A stretch of DNA of 64,000 nt from Ariolimax columbianus (Eukaryota; Mollusca; Gastropoda; Stylommatophora; Arionidae). The stretch lies in the NCBI GenBank assembly GCA_036924085.1, contig JAVGWX010000003.1, forward strand, positions 124,276,474-124,340,473, given 5' to 3'. Under the pieces are notes generated by a model. That model saw only the letters and a program-made list of their open reading frames with translations, did no database searches and was not told the DNA's origin. The stretch's first letter is position 1; every line of letters begins with the position of its first letter. The translations under genes and the position numbers were made by a program. Positions 45,033-56,525 of this stretch are shown here, piece by piece.

Positions 45033-45848
45033 TGACTGGTAGTTGTAATAGGTAAATAGTAATCAGAGTAATGAATTGCTTAATTTCTATTTTTTTTAAA
45101 GAAAATGATCAAATTGATAACGGTTTTTCCACTAGACAATTTATTTTTCACGTTGAACACCTTCCAAACTTTAAACTCACGTTAACTTTCGTAAGAAAAG
45201 AATAATAATGGAGATACACAGAGAGCTAGGAAAGGGGACGTGCCCTGAGAAAGCAAACTGGTGTGATAGCAAGCCAGGAAAAGCAAACAAGTCTAGACAT
45301 TGATTGTTTGTTATCAGCAGACAGGGGAGCAGAAGTGTAGGTTGTCATTGATTCTCTGGTTGAACTGCTGTTTAGGTGGTACTACCACGTGAGAACACGA
45401 TACCATTCCTGATATCATTTTGGTAAATATAATTTGTATTACCGCTTGTGCACATAACCGTATCTTATTCATATCAGCTTGTTTTTTGTTACTTCTTCTT
45501 AGTGGACATATTTTCTTTTTCCAGTATTCTGTTTCTGGGGAAAACATTTGCGACATTTCCGCTGGTCTTGATATCTTTGTCGGGCTGATAGGTGCGGTGC
45601 ACCTAGTTTGATGTTTCATATGTTGTCTGCTGCAGTTATCCAACCACAACAATTAGTGTCAGCTCGTGTTACTGATTGTTCCGTATTTGTTTGTGATTTC
45701 TATGAGCGAATATTTTTGGTACAGTGATATTTTCTTCTATCCTTTCCTTCTTCTTCCTCTAAATCTATTTCTGAACCTAGGAAAATGAGCTATTCACTCT
45801 TTTATTCTTGCATCATGTATGTAATATTATTATTAGATGTTTCTTTTA
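45033..45848. other. No gene recognised
   Basis: A 112-codon minus-strand frame (45652-45314) overlaps a plus frame and has no known domain. Confidence 0.3.
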
Positions 45849-45849
45849 A

Positions 45850-46078
45850 ACAATCAACGATACTTCACATTCAACATGCTTTTCGTCTGTGTATATGTCC
45901 GCATTGAATGACCTTTCCTAAAACCTTCTTGCTCTCGTGGTTGATTCTCATCAAGTATCCTCCCTTGTCTGTTGACTATCACTCTGGTGAACAGTTTTTA
46001 ACTGGATGAGAGCAGACGGTAAATTGTCAGTTTTTCCATGTCGCCTTTTGTGTGGATTAAAATGGTTTTTGACGTTTT
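45850..46078 (-). mobile_element. LINE reverse-transcriptase finger fragment
   Basis: On the minus strand, across one shift: CSHPVKNCSPE (family SHIYKLFTK), then ILDENQPREQ-EGFRKGHSMRTYTQ, matching the EQAGFRxGxST segment upstream of the RT Asp box. About 75 residues are recognisable. Confidence 0.65.
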
Positions 46079-46272
46079 CCATTGATCATGTATTTAACAT
46101 TAACTTAGACAGATGATGAGCAATGTAACTAACTGTCGTGCTAGTCTTGTCCCGGCGGGCCTGGATTACTTCATCTATGGTTCTGTCTCGTTTCGGGGCT
46201 TTACCTGGTTTGAGTTATTTGACTGCATGTATCATCTGATTCCATCTTTGGTATCGGCACAGATTGAGTATA
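46079..46272. other. Short unassigned spacer
   Basis: Nothing seen between the LINE fragment and the 48-bp array. Confidence 0.4.
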
Positions 46273-46560
46273 GTGCGGAAATTTGGTAACTGCCGCATGT
46301 TATGCTAAGAGGACGGTGTTGTGCGGAAATTTGGTAACTGCCGCATGTTATGCTAAGAGGACGGTGTTGTGCGGAAATTTGGTAACTGCCGCATGTTATG
46401 CTAAGAGGACGGTGTTGTGCGGAAATTTGGTAACTGCCGCATGTTATGCTAAGAGGACGGTGTTGTGCGGAAATTTGGTAACTGCCGCATGTTATGCTAA
46501 GAGGACGGTGTTGTGCGGAAATTTGGTAACTGCCGCATGTTATGCTAAGAGGACGGTGTT
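46273..46560. repeat. Six identical 48-bp tandem copies
   Basis: Copies start at 46273, 46321, 46369, 46417, 46465 and 46513. The unit begins GTGCGGAAATTTGGTAACTG and ends AGAGGACGGTGTT, and I see no difference between copies. 48 bp is 16 codons, so both strands stay open (plus 46283-46570, minus 46573-46232) with repeated 16-residue units. The homogeneity implies very recent expansion, or an assembly artefact. Confidence 0.97.
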
Positions 46561-46689
46561 GTGCATCTGACATCTTGCCTCAACTTATGTTCTATCAGTC
46601 ACCTTGGCATCATCTGCATCTTTTAGGGTAGTCATAATACACAATTATTGATGAAAATTTGTACTGCATTTTATTATGTTACTGATCAT

Positions 46690-46915
46690 AGATGTTAGTC
46701 AGGGTCAGGCAAAATATGCCTGCTGAGACCCTTACCTCAGCTTCCTCGTAGTCATCACTGGAAACAGGCTGTTTTCATGGCAGCCTGGCTAACTGGGTAA
46801 GGGATAGACATGATCCCCGTAGTACTGATAACATGCAGATGAAGCCAAGCATATCACAGCTCCCCTGGAACCCCGGGTACACCTTCATCAGAACGGATGT
46901 TAGGAAAGGTACTGC
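46690..46915 (+). repeat. Dispersed hairpin repeat D2, copy 2
   Basis: Matches the reverse complement of 24033-24290 throughout (GTTAGTCAGGGTCAGG, GACCCTTACCT, CTGGAAACAGGCTGTT, CCTGGCTAAC, GATGAAGCCAAGCATA, ACCTTCATCAG). The stem GTTAGTCAGG (46694-46703) pairs with CCTGGCTAAC (46784-46793) through one G-T wobble. The inner stem is AGGCTG/CAGCCT. Confidence 0.7.
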
Positions 46916-46959
46916 TTCTTAATCGATCCACTCTCTAAGGATCTGTCCGGCTTGGGTGA

Positions 46960-47385
46960 CCCTAACAGGACTAAAACTCCCGCCGACATATCTCCCTGCT
47001 ACATTGGGACGCACAAGCTATCCAACTCCGTCGATAACCTAAATACTTATATTTACCTGGGCCAGGAGATCACGAACTCTCATTCAATAAACCGGGAGAT
47101 CTCTCGGAGAATAGCAATTGATGGGTGAACGATGAAGCGAAGATCTCCCAACTGGACCAAATCCACAACGAAGAAATCAGGCTTCGAACGTCCTTCACTA
47201 ACATCATACATGTCGCGCTGTTGCGAAAATACAGACGGGCCATCCATGTGGTGCGCATGTCATACAACAGGTGGACACGTAAAGGGACGTTCTGGTGGCC
47301 CTATAACTTTAGGTACCCTTACGGCCGCTCGAGGTTGAGATGGAGAGATGTCACGAATGAGGCCCTGAGTCCAATATGATACACC
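46960..47385 (+). mobile_element. LINE post-RT fragment
   Basis: IYLGQEITNSHSINREISRR (about 47051-47110) matches the YLGxxI box after the RT palm. VVRMSYNRWTRKGTFWWPYN and RWRDVTNEAL (47245-47370) match the C-terminal GHVxRMxxxRW ... RWRDV region. The intervening post-RT part is missing or scrambled. Confidence 0.75.
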
Positions 47386-47998
47386 AAGCCAAATGAGCGA
47401 AATTAGTTTACTCAACATTTGGCTGCATGACATCAGACAAATGCGTCTCATTGAATACCAGGATTTCCAGAGATTTAGAGATTACAGCCATATGCGTTTG
47501 AGCACCCATGAGTTGGAGAGCCGGCTTCTATAGACGGAATGAACATAATCAGTCGCATATATTCGTCAGCATCACACAGGTCACTCCCATAAACCACTCG
47601 AGTATGGCAACATGGCAAATGTAGTCTGTGTGAAAAATGTTTCCTCATTGGTGTCTTATAAAGTAACCATAGTCTTCAGCTAGAAGTATCGTTAACTTGC
47701 GATGTACACGCCTCAGGATGCTGACTAGTGACTTCTGGGTTATTTTATCGGCTCATCTGTCAACTTGTTCGTGAACAGGCGTGCGGAGATACACTTTTCT
47801 TGAGTGGGTTATCTTGACGGCGGTTGTTATTTGAACACACGTCTCTTTAATGTGACTATTACACAACCAGTTCATTCGTTTTCGGGGTCTTTCTTTTTTC
47901 CTCCGAAGTTGTAATGTGTAGTGTTATAGGCTGACCCAACAAGTGGTTTGAAGAAAATCTGGTTCAATCTGCAAATCATTACATTTTTTTGTGTCAAT
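47386..47998. other. No feature recognised
   Basis: No supported frame or repeat. Confidence 0.4.
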
Positions 47999-48002
47999 AT
48001 CT

Positions 48003-48268
48003 GCCATGCGTGACACTTGTCACACATGGCATATGTCAAATATTGTACTTATCACACTTGACACTTGTCACACAGGGAATTTGTCCCACATGGTACTTGT
48101 CACATACGGCACTTGTTACGTTAGGTACTTGTCACACATGTCACTTGTCATACATGGCACTTGTCGCACATGACACTTGTCACACATATTACTTGTTACA
48201 CCTGGCACTTGTCACATAGCACTTGTCAATCATGTTACTTGCCAAACATGGCACTTGTCACACTTTTT
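48003..48268. repeat. Degenerate 15-16-bp minisatellite
   Basis: Unit CACTTGTCACACATGG, about 16 copies with many substitutions and small indels. Overlapping plus frames are translations of the array. Confidence 0.9.
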
Positions 48269-48352
48269 TGTCGGCTTTCTCTTTTATTCACTTTATCTTA
48301 TATAGTGACCCTGGTTGAAATACAGAAGGAGAAGGCGCTCACTATGTCTCTT

Positions 48353-48645
48353 CTAGCGACCATGATTAAAATTGGGAGCTCCATCTGTCTCCTCTAGCGA
48401 CCATGATTAAAATTGGGAGCTCCATCTATCTCCTCTAGTGACCATGATTAAAATTGGAAGCTTCATCTGTCTTCTCTAGCGACCATGATTAAAATTGGAA
48501 GCTTCATCTGTCTCCTCTAGCGACCATGATTAAAATTGGAAGCTCCATCTGTCTCCTCTAGCGACCATGATTAAAATTGGAAGCTTCATCTGTCTCCTCT
48601 AGCGACCATGATTAAAATGGGGAGTTCACTGTCTTCTCTAGCGAT
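48353..48645. repeat. 41-bp minisatellite, seven copies
   Basis: The unit begins CTAGCGACCATGATTAAAAT and continues TGGGAGCTCCATCTGTCTCCT. It starts at 48353, 48394, 48435, 48476, 48517, 48558 and 48599. Confidence 0.95.
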
Positions 48646-48684
48646 CATCAGTCGTCGTGAATCATATCCTTCTACTGAGCGCAT

Positions 48685-49018
48685 GAGCTGCAGCGGTCAG
48701 CGACCCATAGCTGACTACTAGCGTCAGCACCAGCGAACCAGAGCTGCCAAGACCCTTCTACACCTCCACGCGGTGATCCTGGATAACAGGCTGTAACAGA
48801 GCAGACTGGCTAAGGAGAAGGGAATGAAGAGGGAATGCTAACCATGTACTCAAAAAATGCTTGTTGAAGTCGGATGTGTTGGACCGAAAGGTACAAATAT
48901 CGCAGTCAAGCTGTAAACTCCGACACAGCCCATTCCGTTCTCTGGACTACATTCTGCTACTTAGGCCCTTGTCAGGGTTTGGTAGCGGAAGATTGAGAAC
49001 GAACGAAGCCAAGCCAAG
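48685..49018 (+). repeat. Dispersed repeat D1, copy 3
   Basis: Runs parallel to 7974-8312 from GAGCTGCAGCGGTCAGCGAC to GGAAGATTGAGAACGAA, with roughly one difference per ten bases by eye. It follows the 41-bp array by about 40 bp. Confidence 0.8.
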
Positions 49019-49520
49019 CCATATCCTTCGACTCAGATCTGTGTGCTGGAGGCACTCCTGACGTACATGTGTCGCTGGTATGTTTGCCAAGCTCAATAAC
49101 ATAGGCTGGAAATATATATCTTGAATTTGGTATACATATACAAGTGATATGGCCAGTTCGGAGACGTAGTATGCTAACTTGGTTATTTCTGGACAGTTGA
49201 TAGTATCCGTTATCTGCATGGTATTAGGGGTGTTCTTCCTGCCGCTTACATTGTATGTTGTTATGAGTTGTGTGTTTCTTTGTAGTTGACTAGGTATTCT
49301 TCCTGTGTCAGTTTCGCTTTCTCTTTGGCTAGACTATTGGCTTTCTAGTTTCCCTTGAAGATGAGAAAATAACGACTGCTACACAGAGAGCTACTCGGAA
49401 GAGACGACTATAGGTGCTAAGGAAACTATATCAGTGCACATCTCGCCTTACACGTCAAAAGCCTACAGAGTGCGGAGTAACCATCTGTGGGAATAAACAG
49501 ATGCCCAGATACGATACTTG
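49019..49520. other. No feature recognised
   Basis: Nothing supported. Confidence 0.4.
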
Positions 49521-49521
49521 T

Positions 49522-49630
49522 CTGAATGGATCCTAGACTCCTTCATGTGAAGAAAGAATGGATCCCATACTCCTTCATGTGAAGAAAGAATAGATCCCAG
49601 ACTCCTTCATGTGAAGAAAGAATAGATCCA
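49522..49630. repeat. 32-bp tandem repeat, three copies and a partial
   Basis: The unit begins AATRGATCCCAGACTCCTTC and ends ATGTGAAGAAAG. Confidence 0.9.
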
Positions 49631-50605
49631 CTACACCTCCATGTTGCCGTAACAAGTCCACCAATGAGAGTTGTGCTCGGGGCTAGCAACTTTATCGTAT
49701 AAATAAACTTCTGCAGAAACCATCACTACAGAAACAAGCAACGGGCTTTGCGCAGGCTTCCTAAAAGAGGCCAATTGATGTGACGGCATTATACACCGAC
49801 TGCAGTGAACAATTGACAAAAAGATGAAATGAAGATATGTCATACAGTAATGAAAGAATGATTCAGTGTTCTGCAGAAGATCAGGCGAGGAGGAATAATG
49901 TTGACACCTCCTGGCCCTCACCAAAGCCATCAATAACGCAATAAAAAAGCAACGGTGACACTTCTCTGTGATTTAACGCATTTATTATATCACACATACA
50001 TCATATCACATTTACACTTCCACAGCTGGTTCATCCTGAGTGGTATCACGCATATCTTATGTCACATCCACGCCTCCACATCTGGTCCATCTGTTAAGTA
50101 CCTCTGTTTGAAGAGGCTTACGAAGCTGTGCACTCAGCGTCACATGATTGCCCTTGTTTGTGCACTGCTGATTGTAAATGAGTATAGTTGCTTTGTATTA
50201 CGCTAAAAATGATCATATTAGGTTATTGCGCAATCATTCCTATGTCCGTCTATTTGACATATGCATAAGATTGCTCTTTTAGTTTGTTCTGCGCGTGGGT
50301 TAATCTCAAATAAGAGGCACAGTGTGCTATTTGTTTGATCAAGTTGAGGACAAGGCGGTATCGAGTCTTGATCTGTGATTAGATGCGGTGATCAATGATT
50401 GCATCATGATGGCATAGAGAGGATCCGGTTTATGTTGGGTTCCTGTTAAGTTATTTATGCCTGGTCTTTATTCAGCGGAAGCGTTGCTCTTTGGGAATTG
50501 AGTAATTTCCGTCTGTTTATTTTCAACTTTGACTTGGTTTTGCCATTTAATGTCGTTGCTCCATTGTATACATTTTTTTTAGGGACAGGTATAAAACAAA
50601 TACAA
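49631..50605. other. No gene recognised
   Basis: Near 49978-50095 two loosely similar TCACAT-rich stretches occur. A 100-codon minus-strand frame at 49933-49631 is unassigned. Confidence 0.35.
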
Positions 50606-50634
50606 ATTGTTTATGTTTGAAACTTCCATGACCG

Positions 50635-50800
50635 TTACCCCCCAGTCGACCCAGCTGTAAATTGGTGTCTTGCATACTACTAGGGAAGTTAAAGGCAAAG
50701 GGGAAAGGAACTGGCCACCCTATCTCATACAAGCTGGGGCTTAGTATACTGACATCTCTACCAACTCCATTCCCAGTGTAATTACTATTGGACAAACCTT
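50635..50800 (+). repeat. SINE body fragment, shared family
   Basis: CCCAGCTGTAAATTGG, then AAAGGCAAAGGGGAAAGGAA, CTGGCCACCCTATCTCA and AGCTGGGGCTTAGTA align with 35985-36085. The tRNA-like head is not recognisable upstream, where sequence near 50570-50580 is a T run. Confidence 0.65.
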
Positions 50801-50884
50801 GAATTAGTGGTGTATGGGTTGATGCAGCTACCCCACTCGCCTCCCCTGGGCCTTCTTAATCAAACAGTTAATCTTGGTATTGTA

Positions 50885-51345
50885 GTTATTGTTGCTGCTG
50901 TTTTATTGTTGTTTTTTATGGTTTTGTTGTTGTTTTATTGTTGTTGTTGTTCGTGATGGTGTTGTTGTTGGTGGTTTTGTTATTGTTGGTGTTGGTGTTG
51001 TTGGTGTTATTGTTGTTGGTGTTGTTATATGTTATTATTGTTGGTGTTATTGGTTTTGTTGTTGTGGGTGTTATTGTTGGTGATGGTGTTATTATTGAGG
51101 GTGTTGGTGTTGTTGTTGGTAGTGTTGTCGGTGTTGTTCATGTTTGTGTTGCTGTTGGTGGTGGTGTTTTTATGTGTTGTTGTTGGTGCTGATGTTGTTG
51201 GTGTTGTTGATAATGTTGTTGTTGGTGGTGGTGTTATTGTTGTTGTTGTGATGTTCTTTTGTGTTTTTGTTGTTGGTGTTGTTATTGGTGTTATTGATTG
51301 TTGGTAGTGGTTGTGTTGTTCGTTTTATACTTGGTGTTTTTGTTG
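50885..51345. repeat. (GTT)n-rich degenerate microsatellite
   Basis: Irregular GTT, GTTGGTGTT and GTTATT units forming the left flank of the satellite that follows. Frames of Val and Leu are artefacts. Confidence 0.9.
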
Positions 51346-52245
51346 TTGGGGGTGTTAGTGTTGTTGTTGTTGTTGTTTGTTGGGGGTGTTGTTGTTGTTG
51401 TTGGGGGTGTTAGTGTTGTTGTTGTTGTTGGAGGTGTTAGTGTTGTTGTTGTTGTTGGGGGTGTTAGTGTTGTTGTTTTTGTTGTTGGGGGTGTTGTTGT
51501 TGTTGGGGGTGTTAGTGTTGTTGTTGTTATTGGGGGTGTTAGTGTTGTTGTTGTTATTGGGGGTGTTAGTGTTGTTGTTGTTGTTGGGGGTGTTAGTGTT
51601 GTTGTTGTTGTTGGGGGTGTTGTTGTTGTTGTTGGGGGTGTTAGTGTTGTTGTTGTTGTTGGGGGTGTTAGTGTTGTTGTTGTTGTTGTTGGGGGTGTTA
51701 GTGTTGTTGTTGTTATTGGGGGTGTTAGTGTTGTTGTTGTTGGGGGTGTTAGTGTTGTTGTTGTTGTTGGGGGTGTTAGTGTTGTTGTTGTTGTTTGGGG
51801 TGTTAGTGTTGTTGTTGTTGTTGGGGGTGTTAGTGTTGTTGGGGGTGTTAGTGTTGTTGGGGGTGTTAGTGTTGTTGTTGTTATTGTTGGGGGTGTTAGT
51901 GTTGTTGTTGTTGTTGTTGGGGGTGTTAGTGTTGTTGTTGTTGTTGTTGTTAGGGGTGTTAGTGTTGTTGTTGTTGGGGGTGTTAGTGTTTTTGTTTGTT
52001 GTTGTTGGGGGTGTTAGTGTTGTTGTTGTTGTTGTTGTTGGGGGTGTTAGTGTTGTTGTTGTTGGGGGTGTTAGTGTTGTTGTTGTTGTTGTTGGGGGTG
52101 TTAGTGTTGTTGTTGTTGTTGTTGTTGGGGGTGTTAGTGTTGTTGTTGTTGGGGGTGTTAGTGTTGTTGTTGTTGGAGGTGTTAGTGTTGTTGTTGTTGG
52201 AGGTGTTAGTGTTGTTGTTGTTGGGGGTGTTAGTGTTGTTGTTGA
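51346..52245. repeat. GGGGGTGTTAGT-(GTT)n satellite, about 30 copies
   Basis: Each unit is GGGGGTGTTAGTGTT followed by 2-6 further GTT triplets, so unit length varies in steps of three (typically 27 bp) and frames stay open across the array. The plus frames (239 and 392 codons) and the minus Asn/Thr frame (175 codons) are therefore explained by the repeat. A related scrap lies at 52768-52812. Confidence 0.95.
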
Positions 52246-52490
52246 TAGTGTTGTTATTGTTGCTATTGGTGGTGCTGTTGTTGTTTATGTTGTTGTTGGT
52301 GTTGTTGTTGGTTGTGTTGCTGGTTTTATTAGTGGTGGTGTTGTTATTGGTGGTGTTGGTTGTGTTGTTGATGTTATTGTTGGTGGGTGTACTGTTGTTG
52401 GTTATGTTGGTCCTGTTGTTGGGGGTGTTGTTGTTATGGTTCTTGATGGTGATGTTGTTGGTGGTGGTGGGGATGTAGTTGTTTTTGGCG
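52246..52490. repeat. Decayed right flank of the GTT satellite
   Basis: GTT, GGT and GAT triplets with progressive loss of order. The plus frame keeps going to 52555. Confidence 0.8.
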
Positions 52491-52634
52491 GGAATGTATT
52501 TTTTCAACAAACAAAAAAAATGGTAGTCACAAAGGGAAACTGCTGTCGAGGATAAAGTGTTAGAAAAGGAATTGTACTTAATCCCGGCGTTTTCTATGGT
52601 AGAGATGTCCAGATATTTTCCTTACTTCTTTGTC

Positions 52635-52700
52635 TCAACTGACAGTAAGTCTGGTACCCATTTACACCTGTGTAGAATGGATGATATTGAGGCACCTTTA
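52635..52700 (-). repeat. SINE body scrap
   Basis: The reverse complement gives CATTCTACACAGGTGTAAAT followed by GGGTACCAGACTTAC, matching the AGCTGTAAATGGGTACC core of the SINE family at 35.99 kb. No head remains. Confidence 0.5.
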
Positions 52701-52884
52701 ACTATGTTGCAACAAAAAAACACTCGGAATATTTCAACGTTAAAAACAAACATTTACACGCAGTGTGGTTGTTGTTGTTGTTGGGGGTGTCAGTGTGGTT
52801 GTTGTTGTTTGTGAATGCCCACCATGAGTAGTATCCTGGTAATATAGTGTTATATTATCTTGACCACCAGGGATTATGTGGGTC

Positions 52885-53018
52885 AGTCTTCATAGACTTG
52901 CTCTGGTACCCAATTCCATTCAACTACGGGATCCGTTTACGATCGAAAAATGATCTCGCGCATAGATCGATTGGCTGGGTAGCCAGCGCATTAGGCGCTG
53001 CGCTACATCGACCCTTTT
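52885..53018 (-). repeat. tRNA-derived SINE, head and start of body
   Basis: On the minus strand the unit starts GGGTCGATGTAGCGCAGCGC (box A region at about 53015-52990), continues through CTAATGCGCTGGCTACCCAG and a weak box-B-like CCAATCGATC, and then enters the GAATGGAATTGGGTACCAGA body. The head differs from that at 35.7 kb, while the GGGTACC start of the body is the same. Confidence 0.55.
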
Positions 53019-54234
53019 TTCAAAGACATTTTTTGCAATCTCTGTAACAATGAAAGGACGTGTGCCCTGAAACCTCAACTATTGGTCATCGATACAGACG
53101 CAGCATCAGAGAAACAGATCAGTGGTTCCTAATTGGAGTACGTTTTGTTAATGACCAGTTGTCGCTGACATTTGTCTTTGACATTTGTTGTTGGCATTTG
53201 TTGGTGGCATTCATTGGTGTTATTGTTCAAAGTTACTCGCCCTGAATTCTTTACTCTACACTATGGCCTGTCAACCTTGTCATACCTGGCGCCCACTTTT
53301 ACAACTTTCGTGAGCCTAAATTTTCCACGCCATCCACTCAAATCTTAATTGAAGAAAATTCCGCGATCGTCCATGGAGTCAGTTTATCTTTGATGCTTTT
53401 AATAATAGTTGTCCATCACAAGTGATGAAGACCACTCTTTTTGTTCAGTCGTGTGGATAGTCGTATCTCTTGCTGTGTCCGCTGAAATGGGTGACTTGCG
53501 CGGTGATTTGGATTAAAGTGAGGAAGAACTGCGCCTTTTGTCAACCTCACTCACAGAGACTAAGCTACTTTTTGCCAGTGGCAAGACATTCATCGAGATG
53601 ACTGGAGATAGCATAGGATGCAGATGTTGCCTCAGGGTTACCACCGAAGCCTTTCCGTAAGCATGCAACCCGCAGGGTAGAAAGGTGGGATGGCATCTAA
53701 CGCAGTTTGTCATGCCTTTTCGATAACCACAAGAGGTCGTATGGACAACACTCAGCTTGTGAGTGAGTCTGGCATCTCTCCCCAGCTGTATTCAGCTCAT
53801 CATAGTAGCATCTAAAATTTCCACACGCCAAATTCGTGAAGGTGAACCGGCAGAACTAACCCATGAAATATGACACAGGTATAAGCGTAGTGCCATTCAG
53901 CCGGCGTCCAGACCAGGATAAACGGATGGAAGAAATCACAAAACAAGAACGAAATAACAAGTCCAGGCGGAAAACAACACCACGTTTCCGTGAACACAAG
54001 TGTAAGTCGTCGACTAGTGTGAATTCCAGGCAAATCCGTGGTCTGGCGGCATCCATAATGATCCAAAACAGTAGAGAAATGTAGACTCGCAGCCAGTTAT
54101 GGCGCCATCTTTGCCAGATGCTTTTAATACAGCATGTAAATATTCTGGTACTGCCCACTTGAAAGCTAAAATCGCCCACTAGTGGGAGGTAGCGCCCAGG
54201 TTGAAGAGCGCTGTTCTAGACGATGTTTCTTTAG
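53019..54234. other. No gene recognised; possible hAT-like ends
   Basis: Around 53273-53300 the sequence reads CAACCTTGTCATACCTGGCG, and near 54200 the opposite strand reads CTCTTCAACCTGGGCGCTAC. These resemble each other as inverted ends of a roughly 0.95-kb element, but no transposase was found between them. Frames of 60-107 codons on both strands are unassigned. Confidence 0.3.
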
Positions 54235-54490
54235 CAGTACATTACAGTAGATTTTCATTTATCTCGAGGTGTACTGAAAAAGGCAGACCTGATTTTTCCT
54301 GGCTCTAGTGCAATGCGAGACTGAATAGGCTCACCACATTGGGAATCACATGTCGATCACCACCTCGTTGCCCAGGCTGATGTACTATAATACCGCCATT
54401 TTACATGGGCAGGACGAGATCGCGAGGTGGGGGTCTTTGGTCAGTATGTTCCAGCCGATCCTGACGTTAGTCTCGTGGCATGTGAAGTCA
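54235..54490 (-). repeat. Dispersed hairpin repeat D2, copy 3, diverged
   Basis: In the same orientation as 24033-24290, with matches ACCTCGTTGCCCAGGCTG, GACGAGATCGCGAGGTGG and GGTCTTTGGTCAGTATGT, then CCTGACGTTAGTCTCG. The stems are only partly conserved. Confidence 0.55.
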
Positions 54491-54679
54491 ATACAGACAG
54501 CAACAATCATACTTTCCTTAAGTTAGCCCTGAGTGCCTGGGGCTTATCATAAAGATCAGTTCAGGAAACAGCAGAATTATAAACAGTAAGCAGAACACCA
54601 AGAGAATAGCAGAGAAATGTCAAAGTTGGTAATACCAAACTTAAATACATGAAATTGTTCACGTGCATCGGCAATAGGT

Positions 54680-55158
54680 TTCGTCACTGACATAATGTTG
54701 GAAAGATAGATCGGCAGTATATTTCTTTACAGACATAATGTTGGACAGAGAGATTGACAGAATGTTAGCTACAGACATAATGTTGGACAGAGATATTGAC
54801 AGAATGTTAGTTACAGAAATAACGTTGGAAAGATAGATCGGCAATATATTACTTTACAGACACAATGTTGAACTGAGAGATTGATGGTAGATTTCTTCAC
54901 AGACACAATGTTAGACAGAGAAATTGGCAGAATGAGTCACAAACATGATGTTAGACAGAGGGATTAGCAGTAGATTTCGTCACAAACATAATGTTGGCTA
55001 GAGAGATTGGCTGTAGATTTCTTCACAGACGTAATGTTGGACATATGTATTGCCTTTATTTTAGTCGCAGACATAATGTTGGATAGAGATTGGCTGTATG
55101 TTAGTTACGGACATAATGATGAACAGAGATTGGCTGTGCATTTGTCGCAGGCATACGA
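54680..55158. repeat. Degenerate minisatellite of about 42-45 bp
   Basis: Each unit contains ACAGACATAATGTTGGACAG followed by AGATTGACAG and then ATGTTAG or AGATTTCTTC. About ten copies, with indels. Confidence 0.9.
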
Positions 55159-56155
55159 AGTTTGTTTGAGTCTACACCTTGTGTGATTTCAGCAGAAACG
55201 TTGAAATGGGTGTTTTTTTCTGGACGTTAGCATATGGATAGAGAGGCAGATGGTAGAGTAGTTTGGATACTGGTTTCATGACAAAATGGCACCAGTTAAG
55301 AACCTCGATAAGGATGATTTTTTCATTATTTTTTTGAAAGCCTACTCTGTACACTGCGTAACAACAACAGGTACAGGCGACATTTATTCCTCTGCTCCAT
55401 AATGATTTCTTGTATTTGATCTATGGTTTTATGCACTAGATATATACGAATAGGTGAAAATTGGACCTTTAAATTGTACTCAAAGTGAAGAAAGCAATCA
55501 CAGAGCCAATCATTGATCTACGATTGGAAGAGGCATTTAATAACATCAGTATTGATCATAGATAGATTGGTAATTAGATTATGTCCCCTGCCATTCAATA
55601 GCGTTGCTCTGCCTAAATGGATGACGTAATGTCTCTCTTTCCATGTTCAGTTTCACTATCTCTGCCTTTTAGATTGTTTTGTTTGGCGTATTTTAAACCG
55701 AAATCTTGTGCTGCCCGTTTCGAAAGTTATTTTTTGTAAAGTTCACACTGGCTGTTCCAGTTATTGATTTTAAGTGACAGGCATCTGTCATGTTTGTGAG
55801 GAAAGTGTGGTGTCGGCAAGAATTTATTTGTTTAACGCATGACTATCAGTCACCACCTTCTAGCGAATCATCCATTGTGTTAGTCTGTAGTTTTTTTTCA
55901 GGGAAAATAACACAGAAAATGGCTTTCTTTTTCCAAGTTTACCAGACGAGCCAAATTGGAATGGATGACACACTTTAACTATTTCAGTGGCCAAGGACAG
56001 GTTTATCTTCGCAGCGACTTGATTGTGCTAGTGAATCAGTAATAACCGGTGCTGTGTGCGAGTACTTATTCCATAAGTCCTGAATAGACAGCGATTGGCA
56101 TGTAGAGAAAGTATTTAAATGAATTACAGAGCTCATGTACGTATGCATATATAGT
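55159..56155. other. No gene recognised
   Basis: Frames of about 60 codons on both strands have no known domain. No repeat structure. Confidence 0.4.
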
Positions 56156-56525
56156 TCAGTTCTGTTCATCTCCACATTGAGGGTCGGCTGTATTAAGTCC
56201 CCAACGTCTTCTTTGTCTTGCGGTAATGGTACTTGATGTTATTCTCCCTCTTATAGCGTTGTTGACCTCTGGTATGTCTGCCATGTCCATTTCCTTCCAG
56301 TATTGTCTACAACATTGTGTTGTGTATTTAGATGTGATCAAAATATCGTATCTATCGTTCATCAATTCTCTTCGCACCCTTTATTTCTCCAAGACTTCCT
56401 TACTTGTTTTCTTTTCTCTCCATAAGATTCGCCATTCTTCTATTTATCCACATTTCAGAGGTTTCAATGTTCTTCGGCAATCGTTTCTTCATTGTCCAAT
56501 TTTCTACGCCACACAGTAAAGACAA
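56156..56525 (-). mobile_element. RTE/Jockey-type LINE post-RT fragment
   Basis: On the minus strand, across frames: NIETSEMWINRRMAN (family ETFEMWxYRRM), KTSKEVLEK (family KTNEEVL), and TILEGNGHGRHTRGQQRYK (family TILEGxxEGRRxxGRQR). The family is the one at 8340-8840, with both copies sharing a KRIDKR/KRIDER segment. It is frameshifted. Confidence 0.65.

Noticed and set aside
50885..52245. G-quadruplex array
   Set aside because: Each unit has a single GGGGG run with loops of 20 or more bases, too long for a stable intramolecular quadruplex. Strand skew is the more defensible point.
51298..52555. 392-codon and 239-codon frames rich in Val, Leu and Gly, and a 175-codon Asn/Thr frame on the other strand
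   Set aside because: All are readings of the GTT satellite, whose units vary in steps of three bases. No non-repeat domain is attached.
53273..54225. 0.95-kb hAT element defined by CAACCT...GGCGC ends
   Set aside because: The two ends match only loosely, no clear target duplication was found and no transposase lies between them.
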